Source of the DNA: Microcaldota archaeon
GTDB taxonomy: Archaea; Micrarchaeota; Micrarchaeia; Micrarchaeales; Micrarchaeaceae
Assembly: GCA_021851535.1 (NCBI GenBank)
Contig: JAJZDT010000046.1
Span: 1-6,214, forward strand
Direction of reading: 5' to 3'
DNA: 6,214 nt
The position numbers and the translations under genes are program-made. Shown piece after piece: positions 1 to 5,917 of the stretch. Positions within the stretch are counted from its first letter, which is position 1. Each line of letters begins with the position of its first letter. A model generated the notes under the pieces. It had not been told where the DNA came from, did not search any database, and saw only the letters and a program-made list of their open reading frames with translations.

Positions 1-1492
1 TTTTTACTGCCTCATTTGCTATTTTACCTAATTTTCCCGTAGGTATAAATTTACCCTCAGCTCTTGAGCTCGCGGGGGTTACTTCTGCAACTATAGGGAT
101 TACAATACCCGCAGATGTACCTGCGGACCCTACAACAGCAAGTCCGTTTACCTTTCCTACGCTATAACCCTTAACATCAAATACCTTGTAATCTTTTCTA
201 TATTCCAACTCCTGACCAACAACCTGTGCCTCTATTGAACCTGCAAGAGATTTTGCTTTAGTTACATCTTCTGCAGTTACCGCCTTACGATTATTCTCTT
301 TTGCTATATCGCCAGCAGCACGAATAAGTCCGCCTAAATCACGTAATGATAGCGTAAGGCTGTTCTTCTTGCCTGATCTTCTTTTTGCCTCTTCTACAAT
401 CTCTTCTACTGCACTCTTATCAAAATCAGGGATTTTTCCATCTTTTTTAATCTCCTGGGCGATAAAACGCACTATGGCCTCCCGATTCTGTTTATTGTCG
501 ACCATTACAGACTCCATGTATACCTCATAGCCATAACCACGAATTCTTGACCTAAGCGCAGGATGCATATTTCGAATGTCTATTAAATTTCCTGCCGCTA
601 CTAATATAAAATCTGAAGGAACAGGCTCTGTTTTAACCAAAGCTCCTGAACTCATATCGCTCTTTCCGGTTATTGAATATTTCTTCTCTTGCATTGCTGT
701 AAGAAGCTCTTGTTGTGAGCGTGCATCAAGACTTGCAATCTCATCAATAAACAATACACCATTATTTGCTTTATGTATTGCACCCCCTTCTACACGAAGA
801 TGGGCAGGGGTTCCAAGACCACCGCTTTGAAGAGGATCATGCCTCACATCTCCAAAAAGAGCACCTGCTTTCGATCCGGTTGCATCTATAAATGGGGGAT
901 GCTGCATGCCAGTATTATCCACAATTAATTTAGGCTCGTTTACTTCATTCATACCTGGAAATCCCACTCGTTTAGTGAGTCCTGTTATAAATAATGCCAT
1001 AGAACCAAAAATCATAACTCCCAGTATAAGAGCGGCGAGAACAATGATTTCATAACCGCTAAATATACCACTTAAAGATAAAACAAATAACCCAATTACT
1101 AAAATAATTATAATAGGAACAATAATAGAACCTGCTTTGCCTACGCTCATGCGTGCTTTCATACGCTCATTTTGAAGTATCGAACGCCCTTGCCCATCCT
1201 GATTCTTCTCTTTTATGCCGTTTGGGTAGGTTTTTACTGCCTTTACAATAGGCATGTTCTCGTCATTAACATTCTTATAAACCAATACATCAGTAAGGTC
1301 GGTTACAGGCAAAAGCTCGGACATTGCCTGTGCTAGAAGAGTCTTTCCGGTTCCCGGAGAACCTATAAGCAATACATTTCTCCTCTGTTTTGCAGCTTTC
1401 TTTATAATATCCACTGCACGTTTCTGCCCTATGATCTGATCTACAAGCTTATCAGGTATTTTAATATCTGCGGTTGTTTTAAAATCAGCCAT
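1..1492 (-). CDS. lonB: Archaeal LonB-type membrane-anchored ATP-dependent Lon protease (partial, C-terminus beyond window)
   Basis: ATP-dependent Ser-Lys protease that unfolds and degrades damaged or regulatory proteins at the inner face of the membrane. The first 497 residues are visible. They show Walker A GSPGTGKT (44-51), two hydrophobic segments (about 121-140 and 148-170) inserted between Walker A and Walker B, Walker B VLFIDE (246-251), a sensor-1 Asn in VAAGN (298-302), the LonB-typical GYGYEV (319-324), and a sensor-2-like Arg in SLRDLGG (382-388). The protease domain begins around 440, and TPASSR and PTGKLG are conserved stretches leading up to the active site. Family members run to about 620-650 residues, so the catalytic Ser and Lys lie outside the window and were not seen. 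The ATG at 1492 was chosen because a TATA-like box lies about 27 bases upstream; an in-frame GTG at 1504 is the alternative. The two-helix insertion separates archaeal LonB from bacterial LonA. The gene is divergent from the tRNA gene. Confidence 0.96.
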   Translation of the reverse strand, partial: MADFKTTADIKIPDKLVDQIIGQKRAVDIIKKAAKQRRNVLLIGSPGTGKTLLAQAMSELLPVTDLTDVLVYKNVNDENMPIVKAVKTYPNGIKEKNQDGQGRSILQNERMKARMSVGKAGSIIVPIIIILVIGLFVLSLSGIFSGYEIIVLAALILGVMIFGSMALFITGLTKRVGFPGMNEVNEPKLIVDNTGMQHPPFIDATGSKAGALFGDVRHDPLQSGGLGTPAHLRVEGGAIHKANNGVLFIDEIASLDARSQQELLTAMQEKKYSITGKSDMSSGALVKTEPVPSDFILVAAGNLIDIRNMHPALRSRIRGYGYEVYMESVMVDNKQNREAIVRFIAQEIKKDGKIPDFDKSAVEEIVEEAKRRSGKKNSLTLSLRDLGGLIRAAGDIAKENNRKAVTAEDVTKAKSLAGSIEAQVVGQELEYRKDYKVFDVKGYSVGKVNGLAVVGSAGTSAGIVIPIVAEVTPASSRAEGKFIPTGKLGKIANEAVK

Positions 1493-1514
1493 ATAACAAT
1501 TCACGCTCTACTGT

Positions 1515-1523
1515 TATTTATAT
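1515..1523 (-). promoter_or_regulatory. Putative TATA box for lonB
   Basis: On the minus strand this reads ATATAAATA and is centred about 27 bases upstream of the lonB ATG. Archaeal transcription normally starts about 25-27 bases downstream of the TATA centre, so the transcript would begin at or next to the start codon (leaderless). No Shine-Dalgarno-like sequence precedes the ATG, which fits. A second AT-rich stretch (ATTTAAA, near 1539) could be an alternative further upstream. Confidence 0.5.
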
Positions 1524-1569
1524 CTGCTATACTTTAAATATCTTATCGCATTTTTAGTTTTTGTATAGA

Positions 1570-1577
1570 CATAAATA
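1570..1577 (+). promoter_or_regulatory. Putative TATA box for tRNA-Gln
   Basis: CATAAATA is centred about 30 bases before the first base of the mature tRNA. That would place the transcription start a few bases upstream of the acceptor stem, as expected for an archaeal tRNA gene. The surroundings are AT-rich throughout, so the call rests mostly on spacing. Confidence 0.4.
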
Positions 1578-1603
1578 CCTTATACTAACAAATAATTAAG
1601 TGT

Positions 1604-1676
1604 AGTCCCGTCGTCTAGTGGTCAAGGACGCAGGGCTTTGGACCCTGCTACGCCGGTTCGAATCCGACCGGGACTA
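1604..1676 (+). tRNA. tRNA-Gln (anticodon UUG)
   Basis: A full cloverleaf can be folded by eye. The 7-bp acceptor stem pairs AGTCCCG (1604-1610) with CGGGACT (1669-1675), with discriminator A1676. The D stem is GTC/GAC with the GG pair in the loop. The 5-bp anticodon stem CAGGG/CCCTG (1631-1635/1643-1647) closes the loop CTTTGGA, which puts TTG at 34-36 (1638-1640), the anticodon for CAA glutamine codons. The variable loop has 4 bases and the T loop is TTCGAAT. The 3' CCA is not encoded, so it must be added after transcription, as is common in archaea. No intron is present. One oddity is a C-A mismatch at position 50-64 (bases 1653 and 1667) in the T stem, with the other four pairs intact. 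Confidence 0.95.
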
Positions 1677-1731
1677 ATTATAATTTATTGCATACGGCAT
1701 AAGATTATTAGATTGTTAATTCTTTATTGGA

Positions 1732-2157
1732 ATGAGTAATATGAAGGATGGACTTAAATTTACAGTTATTTTTGTAGTGCTTGGATTATTTGTATTCCTG
1801 TTTTTATACAGCCCTCATTTCAACACGTATACTTATTCTACACTATCTAATATTACCTCATCTACAAATAACGCAAGTACGAGCAATACCGCTATTTCCG
1901 AAAATTCGGTACTTAATTTTTATAACAAGACAAAAAATTTGAATGAATCTGCTTTCATAAATTTATATAATACAGATAAGAATAACAGCGTTATAAAAAC
2001 AATAAATTCTAGCAAGGGAAATATTACGGCGGATATGGAATTTTTATGGACACAAATAAAATATATAAACAATGTAACAAAAAGCTCTTTGAATAAAACA
2101 TCACGAATATATAGCACGCTTAGTTATGCGTTACAAACAATAAACCAGAAAAAATAA
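1732..2157 (+). CDS. Small single-pass membrane protein with sequon-rich extracytoplasmic region, function unknown
   Basis: I do not recognise a family. The 141-residue product has a short charged N-terminus (Lys5, Asp6, Lys9), one strong hydrophobic segment (about 10-26), then roughly 115 polar residues very rich in Asn, Ser and Thr, with no Cys. This suggests an uncleaved signal anchor with the C-terminal part outside the cell. Nine Asn-X-Ser/Thr sequons (Asn40, 47, 65, 71, 84, 92, 97, 114, 121) are spread over the outer part, which suggests archaeal N-glycosylation. Residues 100-141 are less low-complexity and may be helical. The start is uncertain: ATG 1732 and ATG 1741 (Met4) are both usable and neither has a Shine-Dalgarno sequence. 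The stop lies 6 bases before the transporter start in the same frame, so the two are probably co-transcribed. AT content looks higher than in lonB. It could be a pilin-like or surface-anchored protein, but no motif settles this. Confidence 0.7.
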   Translation: MSNMKDGLKFTVIFVVLGLFVFLFLYSPHFNTYTYSTLSNITSSTNNASTSNTAISENSVLNFYNKTKNLNESAFINLYNTDKNNSVIKTINSSKGNITADMEFLWTQIKYINNVTKSSLNKTSRIYSTLSYALQTINQKK

Positions 2158-2163
2158 TGTGAT

Positions 2164-3027
2164 TTGTTGATATTTGATTATTTACTCATATTATTATCAG
2201 GAGTTTTAATAGGCATTGCGGCATTGATAGAAAAAAAGACGTTAAAAAATCAGCATTCTGTTGCATATGCAACAAGTGTCTCATTCTTTTCTGTTTTATT
2301 TGCAGCTATCTTCTTGCCTTTTGCAAACTTGAATATAAGTACTGTTAATATACTACTTGTATACGTAGTAAGTCTTGTATCTACAAGTACTGGTATACTT
2401 ACAGCCAAAGCATACAAACATGCAAATATAAGTGTTGTTTCACCAATCATTAGCACAGTGCCGCAATTTATGATACTTTTACTCGCACTACTCTTTTTAA
2501 ACGAACATTTAACGCTTATAAAATATACAAGCATCGCAGGCATAATTCTTATCACATATTACCTTATTTTTAATAGGTCATCAAAGAACAAGCAATTCGA
2601 TAGTAAATTTTATATTTATATATTATTTTTAATTACATTCCTTATGGCAATAGGCGCAACAATGCTCAAATACCTTCTTAGTAGCATAAACCCATTTACG
2701 TATCTTTTTATGCTCAGCCTTTTTACCGCGATTAACGGAATTATTTATATGCATATCAAATTTGGTGGGCTTCATGAAATCATAAAAAATTCTATTAAGT
2801 ACAAACTGCCCATATTATCAATTGCCGCTATCACAGTTTTATATCGAGTTATATATTATGTAGCACTGCAAAACACGTTTGTAAGCATTGCATATCCACT
2901 TAGAAATACGCTTAATATATTGATAACAGTTCTTATAGGTGGGGTTATATTTGGAGAAAAAAATTTAAAAAGAAAGCTACTACTTTCGCTACTGCTTTTG
3001 TTCTTTGTCTATCTACTCATAACATGA
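2164..3027 (+). CDS. EamA/DMT-superfamily membrane transporter (TTG start)
   Basis: A 287-residue integral membrane protein with about ten hydrophobic segments in two similar halves (about 3-136 and 149-287), joined by a polar loop at 137-148. This is the 5+5 layout of the drug/metabolite transporter EamA family. Each half ends in the typical pattern of an acidic residue before the last helix: LNEHLTLIKY around Glu114 and FGEKNLKRK around Glu265. An early basic EKK/K cluster (23-28) fits a cytoplasmic loop. The substrate cannot be read from sequence; relatives export amino acids, metabolites or drugs, or take up sugars. No in-frame ATG or GTG exists near the N-terminus, and an in-frame TAA lies at 2155-2157. 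Translation must therefore start at TTG 2164, at TTG 2167, or further inside. GTGAT (2159-2163) just upstream partly matches the archaeal Shine-Dalgarno GGTGAT. It is probably co-transcribed with the small membrane protein before it. Confidence 0.85.
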   Translation: MLIFDYLLILLSGVLIGIAALIEKKTLKNQHSVAYATSVSFFSVLFAAIFLPFANLNISTVNILLVYVVSLVSTSTGILTAKAYKHANISVVSPIISTVPQFMILLLALLFLNEHLTLIKYTSIAGIILITYYLIFNRSSKNKQFDSKFYIYILFLITFLMAIGATMLKYLLSSINPFTYLFMLSLFTAINGIIYMHIKFGGLHEIIKNSIKYKLPILSIAAITVLYRVIYYVALQNTFVSIAYPLRNTLNILITVLIGGVIFGEKNLKRKLLLSLLLLFFVYLLIT

Positions 3028-3043
3028 AAGCTTTTTATTTCTT

Positions 3044-3060
3044 AAAAAAAGAGTCTTTTT
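3044..3060. terminator. Putative bidirectional T-run terminator between convergent genes
   Basis: A run of seven A (3044-3050) and a run of five T (3056-3060) flank GAGTC. They form a near-perfect inverted repeat, AAAAAGA-G-TCTTTTT. Read on the plus strand it ends in T5 just after the transporter; read on the minus strand it ends in T7 downstream of the SufU-like gene. T-runs alone can terminate archaeal RNA polymerase, so the position between convergent genes supports the call more than the weak A-T hairpin does. Confidence 0.45.
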
Positions 3061-3066
3061 GTGATG

Positions 3067-3105
3067 AGCCGAGGTATTACTGATAAATGATGAAAAGAGT
3101 CGGCT
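3067..3105. terminator. Inverted repeat in the convergent gap, possible terminator hairpin
   Basis: AGCCGA (3067-3072) and TCGGCT (3100-3105) are perfect reverse complements separated by 27 bases. On the plus strand the arm is followed by a T-rich stretch (to 3120). On the minus strand it precedes the T7 run at 3044-3050. It may add to termination of the Suf operon transcript. The short stem and long loop make this tentative. Confidence 0.3.
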
Positions 3106-3124
3106 GATAGTATTTTATTTAGGA

Positions 3125-3523
3125 TTAGAGTTTTTTTGTTGCGCTGTCCATTGGCATCTTTTGATATAAAAAGATTGCTCCTTTTATGGTCTTTAACGCG
3201 AGCGTTGCACATTTAAGTCTAACAGGACCTGGATCGATACCTATGATTTCTTTAAGTGCAACAAAGTCCATTTTCTGCACATTCTCTAATGACATCTTTT
3301 TAATATAATCAGTCAACATACTTGCGCTTGCAACACTAATAGAACATCCATTGCCCTCAAATGAAGCATCTTGGATTATTCCATCGTCTATGTTAAGATA
3401 AATAGTGATGTCATCTCCACATACGGGATTGTATTCATGAAAGGTAGCATCACACTTTGCTATTTTACGTTTATTATGTGGGTGCTCATAGTGAGCGATT
3501 AGTTCGTCAACGTACATGTCCAT
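3125..3523 (-). CDS. sufU: SufU/IscU-like iron-sulfur cluster assembly protein (sulfur acceptor/scaffold)
   Basis: NifU N-terminal/IscU fold, 132 residues, cytosolic. It probably accepts persulfide sulfur from SufS and passes it to the SufB/D scaffold, or holds a nascent cluster. The three family cysteines are visible: Cys35 in NPVCGD with Asp37, Cys60 in GNGCSIS, and Cys105 in RLKCATLAL. The N-terminal YEHPHNKRK is also typical of the family. The residue before the last Cys is Lys, as in zinc-binding SufU, not His as in IscU. However, the Cys60-Cys105 spacing of 45 is close to IscU and lacks the roughly 18-residue insertion of Bacillus-type SufU. The gene starts 3 bases after the sufS stop, with GGGAT (3529-3533) as a weak ribosome site. 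It is the last visible gene of the Suf operon. Met3 is an alternative start. The family is certain; scaffold versus sulfur-transfer role is inferred from the neighbouring sufS. Confidence 0.92.
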   Translation of the reverse strand: MDMYVDELIAHYEHPHNKRKIAKCDATFHEYNPVCGDDITIYLNIDDGIIQDASFEGNGCSISVASASMLTDYIKKMSLENVQKMDFVALKEIIGIDPGPVRLKCATLALKTIKGAIFLYQKMPMDSATKKL

Positions 3524-3526
3524 AGA

Positions 3527-4786
3527 TTATCCCTTTTTGAATATACGCTGCGCTTTTTTTATAGCTTTTACAGCCCTATCTATATCTTTTTGCGTATTAT
3601 AAATATAAAAGCTCATACGCGCAAGCGCACTTTTTCCTAATGATTCTGTTATAAGGGGCATTGCACAATGATGTCCAGCACGAATTGCTATTCCTTCGCT
3701 ATCGAATACCTGTGCAATATCATGTGGGTGCACACCATCTATTTCAAATGATATTACGCCTATACGTTCATCAGGTTTATTCAAATGCCCGTATATGTGT
3801 ACACCACGCATGTTAGATAAGCGCTCTATTGCATATGTTGTGAGATTCTTAGAGTATTGTTCAATGTTCTGCATACCAATATTATTTAGATAATCTATCG
3901 CAGCCCCAAAGCCAATTGCACCTTCGATATTTGGAGTGCCAGCCTCAAATTTCCAAGGAAGAGCATTCCAGCTATAAGTCTGATGAGTAACCGTATGTAT
4001 CATATCGCCACCGGAAAAAACAGGCTCCATTTCTTCTAAATAAGACTCTTTTGCATATAATACCCCCACCCCACTTGGACCTAACATTTTATGTGAGGAA
4101 AATGCAACAAAATCAGCATCTATCTGTTTAACATCAATAGGGATATGCGGAACGGATTGTGCAGCATCAATTACTACTATAGCCCCATGCTCATGTGCTG
4201 CTTTGCTTATGCGTTTAACATCACTAATGGTCCCCAGTACATTTGAGGCATGTGTTATTGATACAATTGCGGGCTCTTTCTCTATTTGTTCTAACATTCT
4301 ATCCATGTCAATACCAGTTTTTTCCTGGTTTATTGGTGCATACTTAAGTGTTGCGCCTCTCTTTTTAGAAATAAGTTGCCATGGAACAATGTTGCTATGA
4401 TGCTCTAAATCAGAAATGAGTATATGTTCTGAAGGGCCGATATATTTCTCACCTAAGGAAAGCGCTACGATATTAAGTGATTCTGTAGTATTTCTTGTAT
4501 AAATAATTTGTTCCATCGCCGGTGCGTTTATAAACGACGCAACTTTCTGTTTTGATTCAATATATTTTGCTGTGGCTTGTTCTGAAATTTTATATATGCC
4601 CCTATGTATGTTCGCATTGTATTTAGTATAATACTCATTTATTGCACTGATTACCTGTTTTGGCTTTTGAGAAGTTGCTGCACTGTCTAAGTATACAAGA
4701 GATTTCCCATTCATTCTATGCTTAAGAATTGGAAAATCCTTTCGTATCTGCTCTACATCGATAATTGTTTGGTCTTCCTGGACCAT
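3527..4786 (-). CDS. sufS: SufS-type cysteine desulfurase (class V aminotransferase fold, group II)
   Basis: PLP enzyme that converts L-cysteine to L-alanine and leaves a persulfide on its active-site cysteine, supplying sulfur for Fe-S cluster assembly. The 419 residues are close to the usual length of about 406-420. Visible landmarks are the N-terminal YLDSAATSQKP (32-43), the PLP-stacking His in LEHHSN (127-132), the cofactor Asp in IDAAQS (206-211, Asp207), the Schiff-base Lys233 in SSHKMLGPSG (230-239), and the catalytic Cys374 in RAGHHCAMPL (369-378). The RAGHHCAMP loop places it in group II (SufS/CsdA) and not IscS/NifS. All catalytic residues are present. The ATG directly abuts the sufC stop (TAGATG), and a good Shine-Dalgarno lies inside the end of sufC, so translation is probably coupled. 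It is followed 3 bases later by the sufU-like gene, its likely sulfur acceptor. Confidence 0.97.
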   Translation of the reverse strand: MVQEDQTIIDVEQIRKDFPILKHRMNGKSLVYLDSAATSQKPKQVISAINEYYTKYNANIHRGIYKISEQATAKYIESKQKVASFINAPAMEQIIYTRNTTESLNIVALSLGEKYIGPSEHILISDLEHHSNIVPWQLISKKRGATLKYAPINQEKTGIDMDRMLEQIEKEPAIVSITHASNVLGTISDVKRISKAAHEHGAIVVIDAAQSVPHIPIDVKQIDADFVAFSSHKMLGPSGVGVLYAKESYLEEMEPVFSGGDMIHTVTHQTYSWNALPWKFEAGTPNIEGAIGFGAAIDYLNNIGMQNIEQYSKNLTTYAIERLSNMRGVHIYGHLNKPDERIGVISFEIDGVHPHDIAQVFDSEGIAIRAGHHCAMPLITESLGKSALARMSFYIYNTQKDIDRAVKAIKKAQRIFKKG

Positions 4787-5539
4787 CTATTCACCATTAA
4801 CATCTTGAAAAGCGCCATAGCCTTCCCGTTCTAATTTTTCAATCATCTCTCCTCTGCCCTCTTGTACTATTTTACCTTTTATCATCACATGTACGAAATC
4901 TGGTTTCATATACTCTAAAATCCTGCTATAATGTGTTATTACGATAAGACCAGTATTTGACTGTTTTGCCACTTCATTAATATTTTCCGCCACAATACGT
5001 ATTGCATCAATATCAAGCCCAGAATCAGGCTCATCTAATAGTGCAATCTTTGGTTTTTGCATTGCCATTTGTAATACTTCCGCTTTCTTTTTCTCGCCAC
5101 CGGAAAAACCTTTATTAAGTGGTCTACCTATAATTCCCTCATTCATCTTTAATGATTGTGCATTTAAACGTATCTCTGACATCATCTGTTTCATGTCTAT
5201 AGTTCCATTAGATAACGACTCTCTTGATGCACGTAGAAAATTTACAAACCCAACGCCCTCTATTTCTACCGGATGCTGAAACCCTAAGAAAAGACCTAAT
5301 GCCGCACGTTTATCTGTCGTAAGTTCAAGGATACTATTTCCATCTACAATAATATCCCCTTTTGTTATAGTTACTGCTGGATGTCCGAATATTGCTTTTG
5401 CAAGTGTTGTTTTTCCAGAGCCATTTGGACCCATAATAACATGTACCTCTCCTTGATTTATCTTCAAATTCAAACCGGATATAACTTCTTTACCTTCTAT
5501 TTGGACGTATAGATCTTTTATTTCTAGTGACATATTCAT
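4787..5539 (-). CDS. sufC: SufC, Fe-S cluster assembly ABC-type ATPase
   Basis: Soluble ABC ATPase that binds SufB/SufD and powers cluster assembly; it is not a membrane transporter. The 250 residues match the usual length. Motifs in order are Walker A GPNGSGKTT (37-45), Q-loop Gln88 in GFQHP, the ABC signature FSGGEKKK (145-152), Walker B with the catalytic Glu170 in IALLDEPDSGLD (165-176), and the H-loop His203 in ITHYSR. The FSGGEKK signature and DEPDSGLDIDA are characteristic of SufC. No transmembrane segment is present. The start could be ATG 5539 or ATG 5533 (Met3); the upstream GATGAT could serve either. The 39-base gap to the regulator gene holds a GTTTAAAC palindrome and a possible TATA element, so sufC may also have its own promoter in addition to read-through from upstream. 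sufS follows with no gap. Confidence 0.97.
   Translation of the reverse strand: MNMSLEIKDLYVQIEGKEVISGLNLKINQGEVHVIMGPNGSGKTTLAKAIFGHPAVTITKGDIIVDGNSILELTTDKRAALGLFLGFQHPVEIEGVGFVNFLRASRESLSNGTIDMKQMMSEIRLNAQSLKMNEGIIGRPLNKGFSGGEKKKAEVLQMAMQKPKIALLDEPDSGLDIDAIRIVAENINEVAKQSNTGLIVITHYSRILEYMKPDFVHVMIKGKIVQEGRGEMIEKLEREGYGAFQDVNGE
4791..4795 (-). promoter_or_regulatory. Ribosome binding site of sufS within the end of sufC
   Basis: On the minus strand this reads GGTGA, the core of the archaeal Shine-Dalgarno GGAGGTGAT, four bases before the sufS ATG. It overlaps the last codons of sufC, which fixes the sufS start and indicates coupled translation. It also shows that this genome uses Shine-Dalgarno-led initiation inside operons. 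Confidence 0.7.
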
Positions 5540-5569
5540 GAGATCATCTTTTTTAATATTATCTAATTA

Positions 5570-5577
5570 GTTTAAAC
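5570..5577. promoter_or_regulatory. GTTTAAAC palindrome ahead of sufC, possible TATA element or operator
   Basis: This perfect 8-bp palindrome lies directly after the regulator stop codon and about 31 bases upstream of the sufC ATG. On the minus strand the TTTAAA core is placed like a TATA box for a transcript starting some 5-8 bases before sufC. The symmetry would also suit binding by the HTH protein encoded just upstream. An AT-rich 8-mer can arise by chance, so this is only a candidate. Confidence 0.3.
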
Positions 5578-5578
5578 A

Positions 5579-5917
5579 CTATTTTATCATTATATGACAA
5601 TTAAACTTATTGAAAGACTGACAGAGTTTGCATGTTGAACGCTGTAAATTTGAATAGTCTTTTGATATAACTGAATGTATATAAAAATCAAATTCTGTAG
5701 AGTTTACCACTTGCATAATTTTTTGATCTTTAAGAGTTTTTGGAGAGGATATATATTTGCTTATTGCTGCCTGCGTAGTTCCAAGAATCTGGGCAACTTG
5801 CAATTGTGGCATATGATGCTCCTTTACCAATATGTTTGCCGTATGACTTCTTATTGCTGGCATGAGAACACGTGATACCTTCTCATAATTAGTCATTATT
5901 CTATTCATATATATCAT
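5579..5917 (-). CDS. Small HTH transcriptional regulator (COG2522-like) with C-terminal cysteine motif, inside the Suf operon
   Basis: Predicted DNA-binding protein of 112 residues, resembling the archaeal HTH family COG2522. The N-terminal RVLMPAIRSHTANILV (16-31) resembles the family's first helix. An XRE-like helix-turn-helix covers about 38-57, with LQVAQILG as the first helix and TQAAISKYIS (48-57) as the recognition helix. A middle section (60-90) is of unclear role, and the C-terminus carries CxxC plus a third Cys: Cys96, Cys99 and Cys107. As I recall the family, a C-terminal Cys motif is common in it, and it could bind a metal or an Fe-S cluster. The ATG at 5917 overlaps the stop of the upstream SufB/D gene by four bases (ATGA). 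Met4 (5908), preceded by GATGAT, and Met8 (5896) are alternative starts, and Met8 fits the usual family N-terminus best. Its place between scaffold gene and sufC suggests control of the suf genes by cluster or iron status; that is inference. Confidence 0.8.
   Translation of the reverse strand: MIYMNRIMTNYEKVSRVLMPAIRSHTANILVKEHHMPQLQVAQILGTTQAAISKYISSPKTLKDQKIMQVVNSTEFDFYIHSVISKDYSNLQRSTCKLCQSFNKFNCHIMIK

Noticed and set aside
576..830. Plus-strand reading frame opposite lonB
   Set aside because: It lies wholly within the Walker B region of lonB on the other strand, and its product shows no domain; it is a shadow frame.
1..1492. lonB as a truncated pseudogene
   Set aside because: The reading frame is open to the window edge with all ATPase motifs intact; the cut is the window boundary.
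1920..2117. Minus-strand frame opposite the small membrane protein
   Set aside because: AT-rich antisense shadow with no ribosome site or recognisable domain.
2250..2555. Minus-strand frame opposite the EamA transporter
   Set aside because: Hydrophobic only because it mirrors the transmembrane codons of the transporter.
1604..3027. Genomic island integrated at the tRNA-Gln gene
   Set aside because: AT-rich genes follow the tRNA, but I see no integrase gene and no second copy of the tRNA 3' end in the window to act as an attachment site.
4203..4400. Plus-strand frame inside sufS
   Set aside because: Fully antisense to a well-conserved enzyme gene, with no independent support.
4787..5539. 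ABC transporter ATPase subunit
   Set aside because: The sequence motifs and the neighbouring sufS and SufB/D genes identify it as SufC, with no permease gene nearby.
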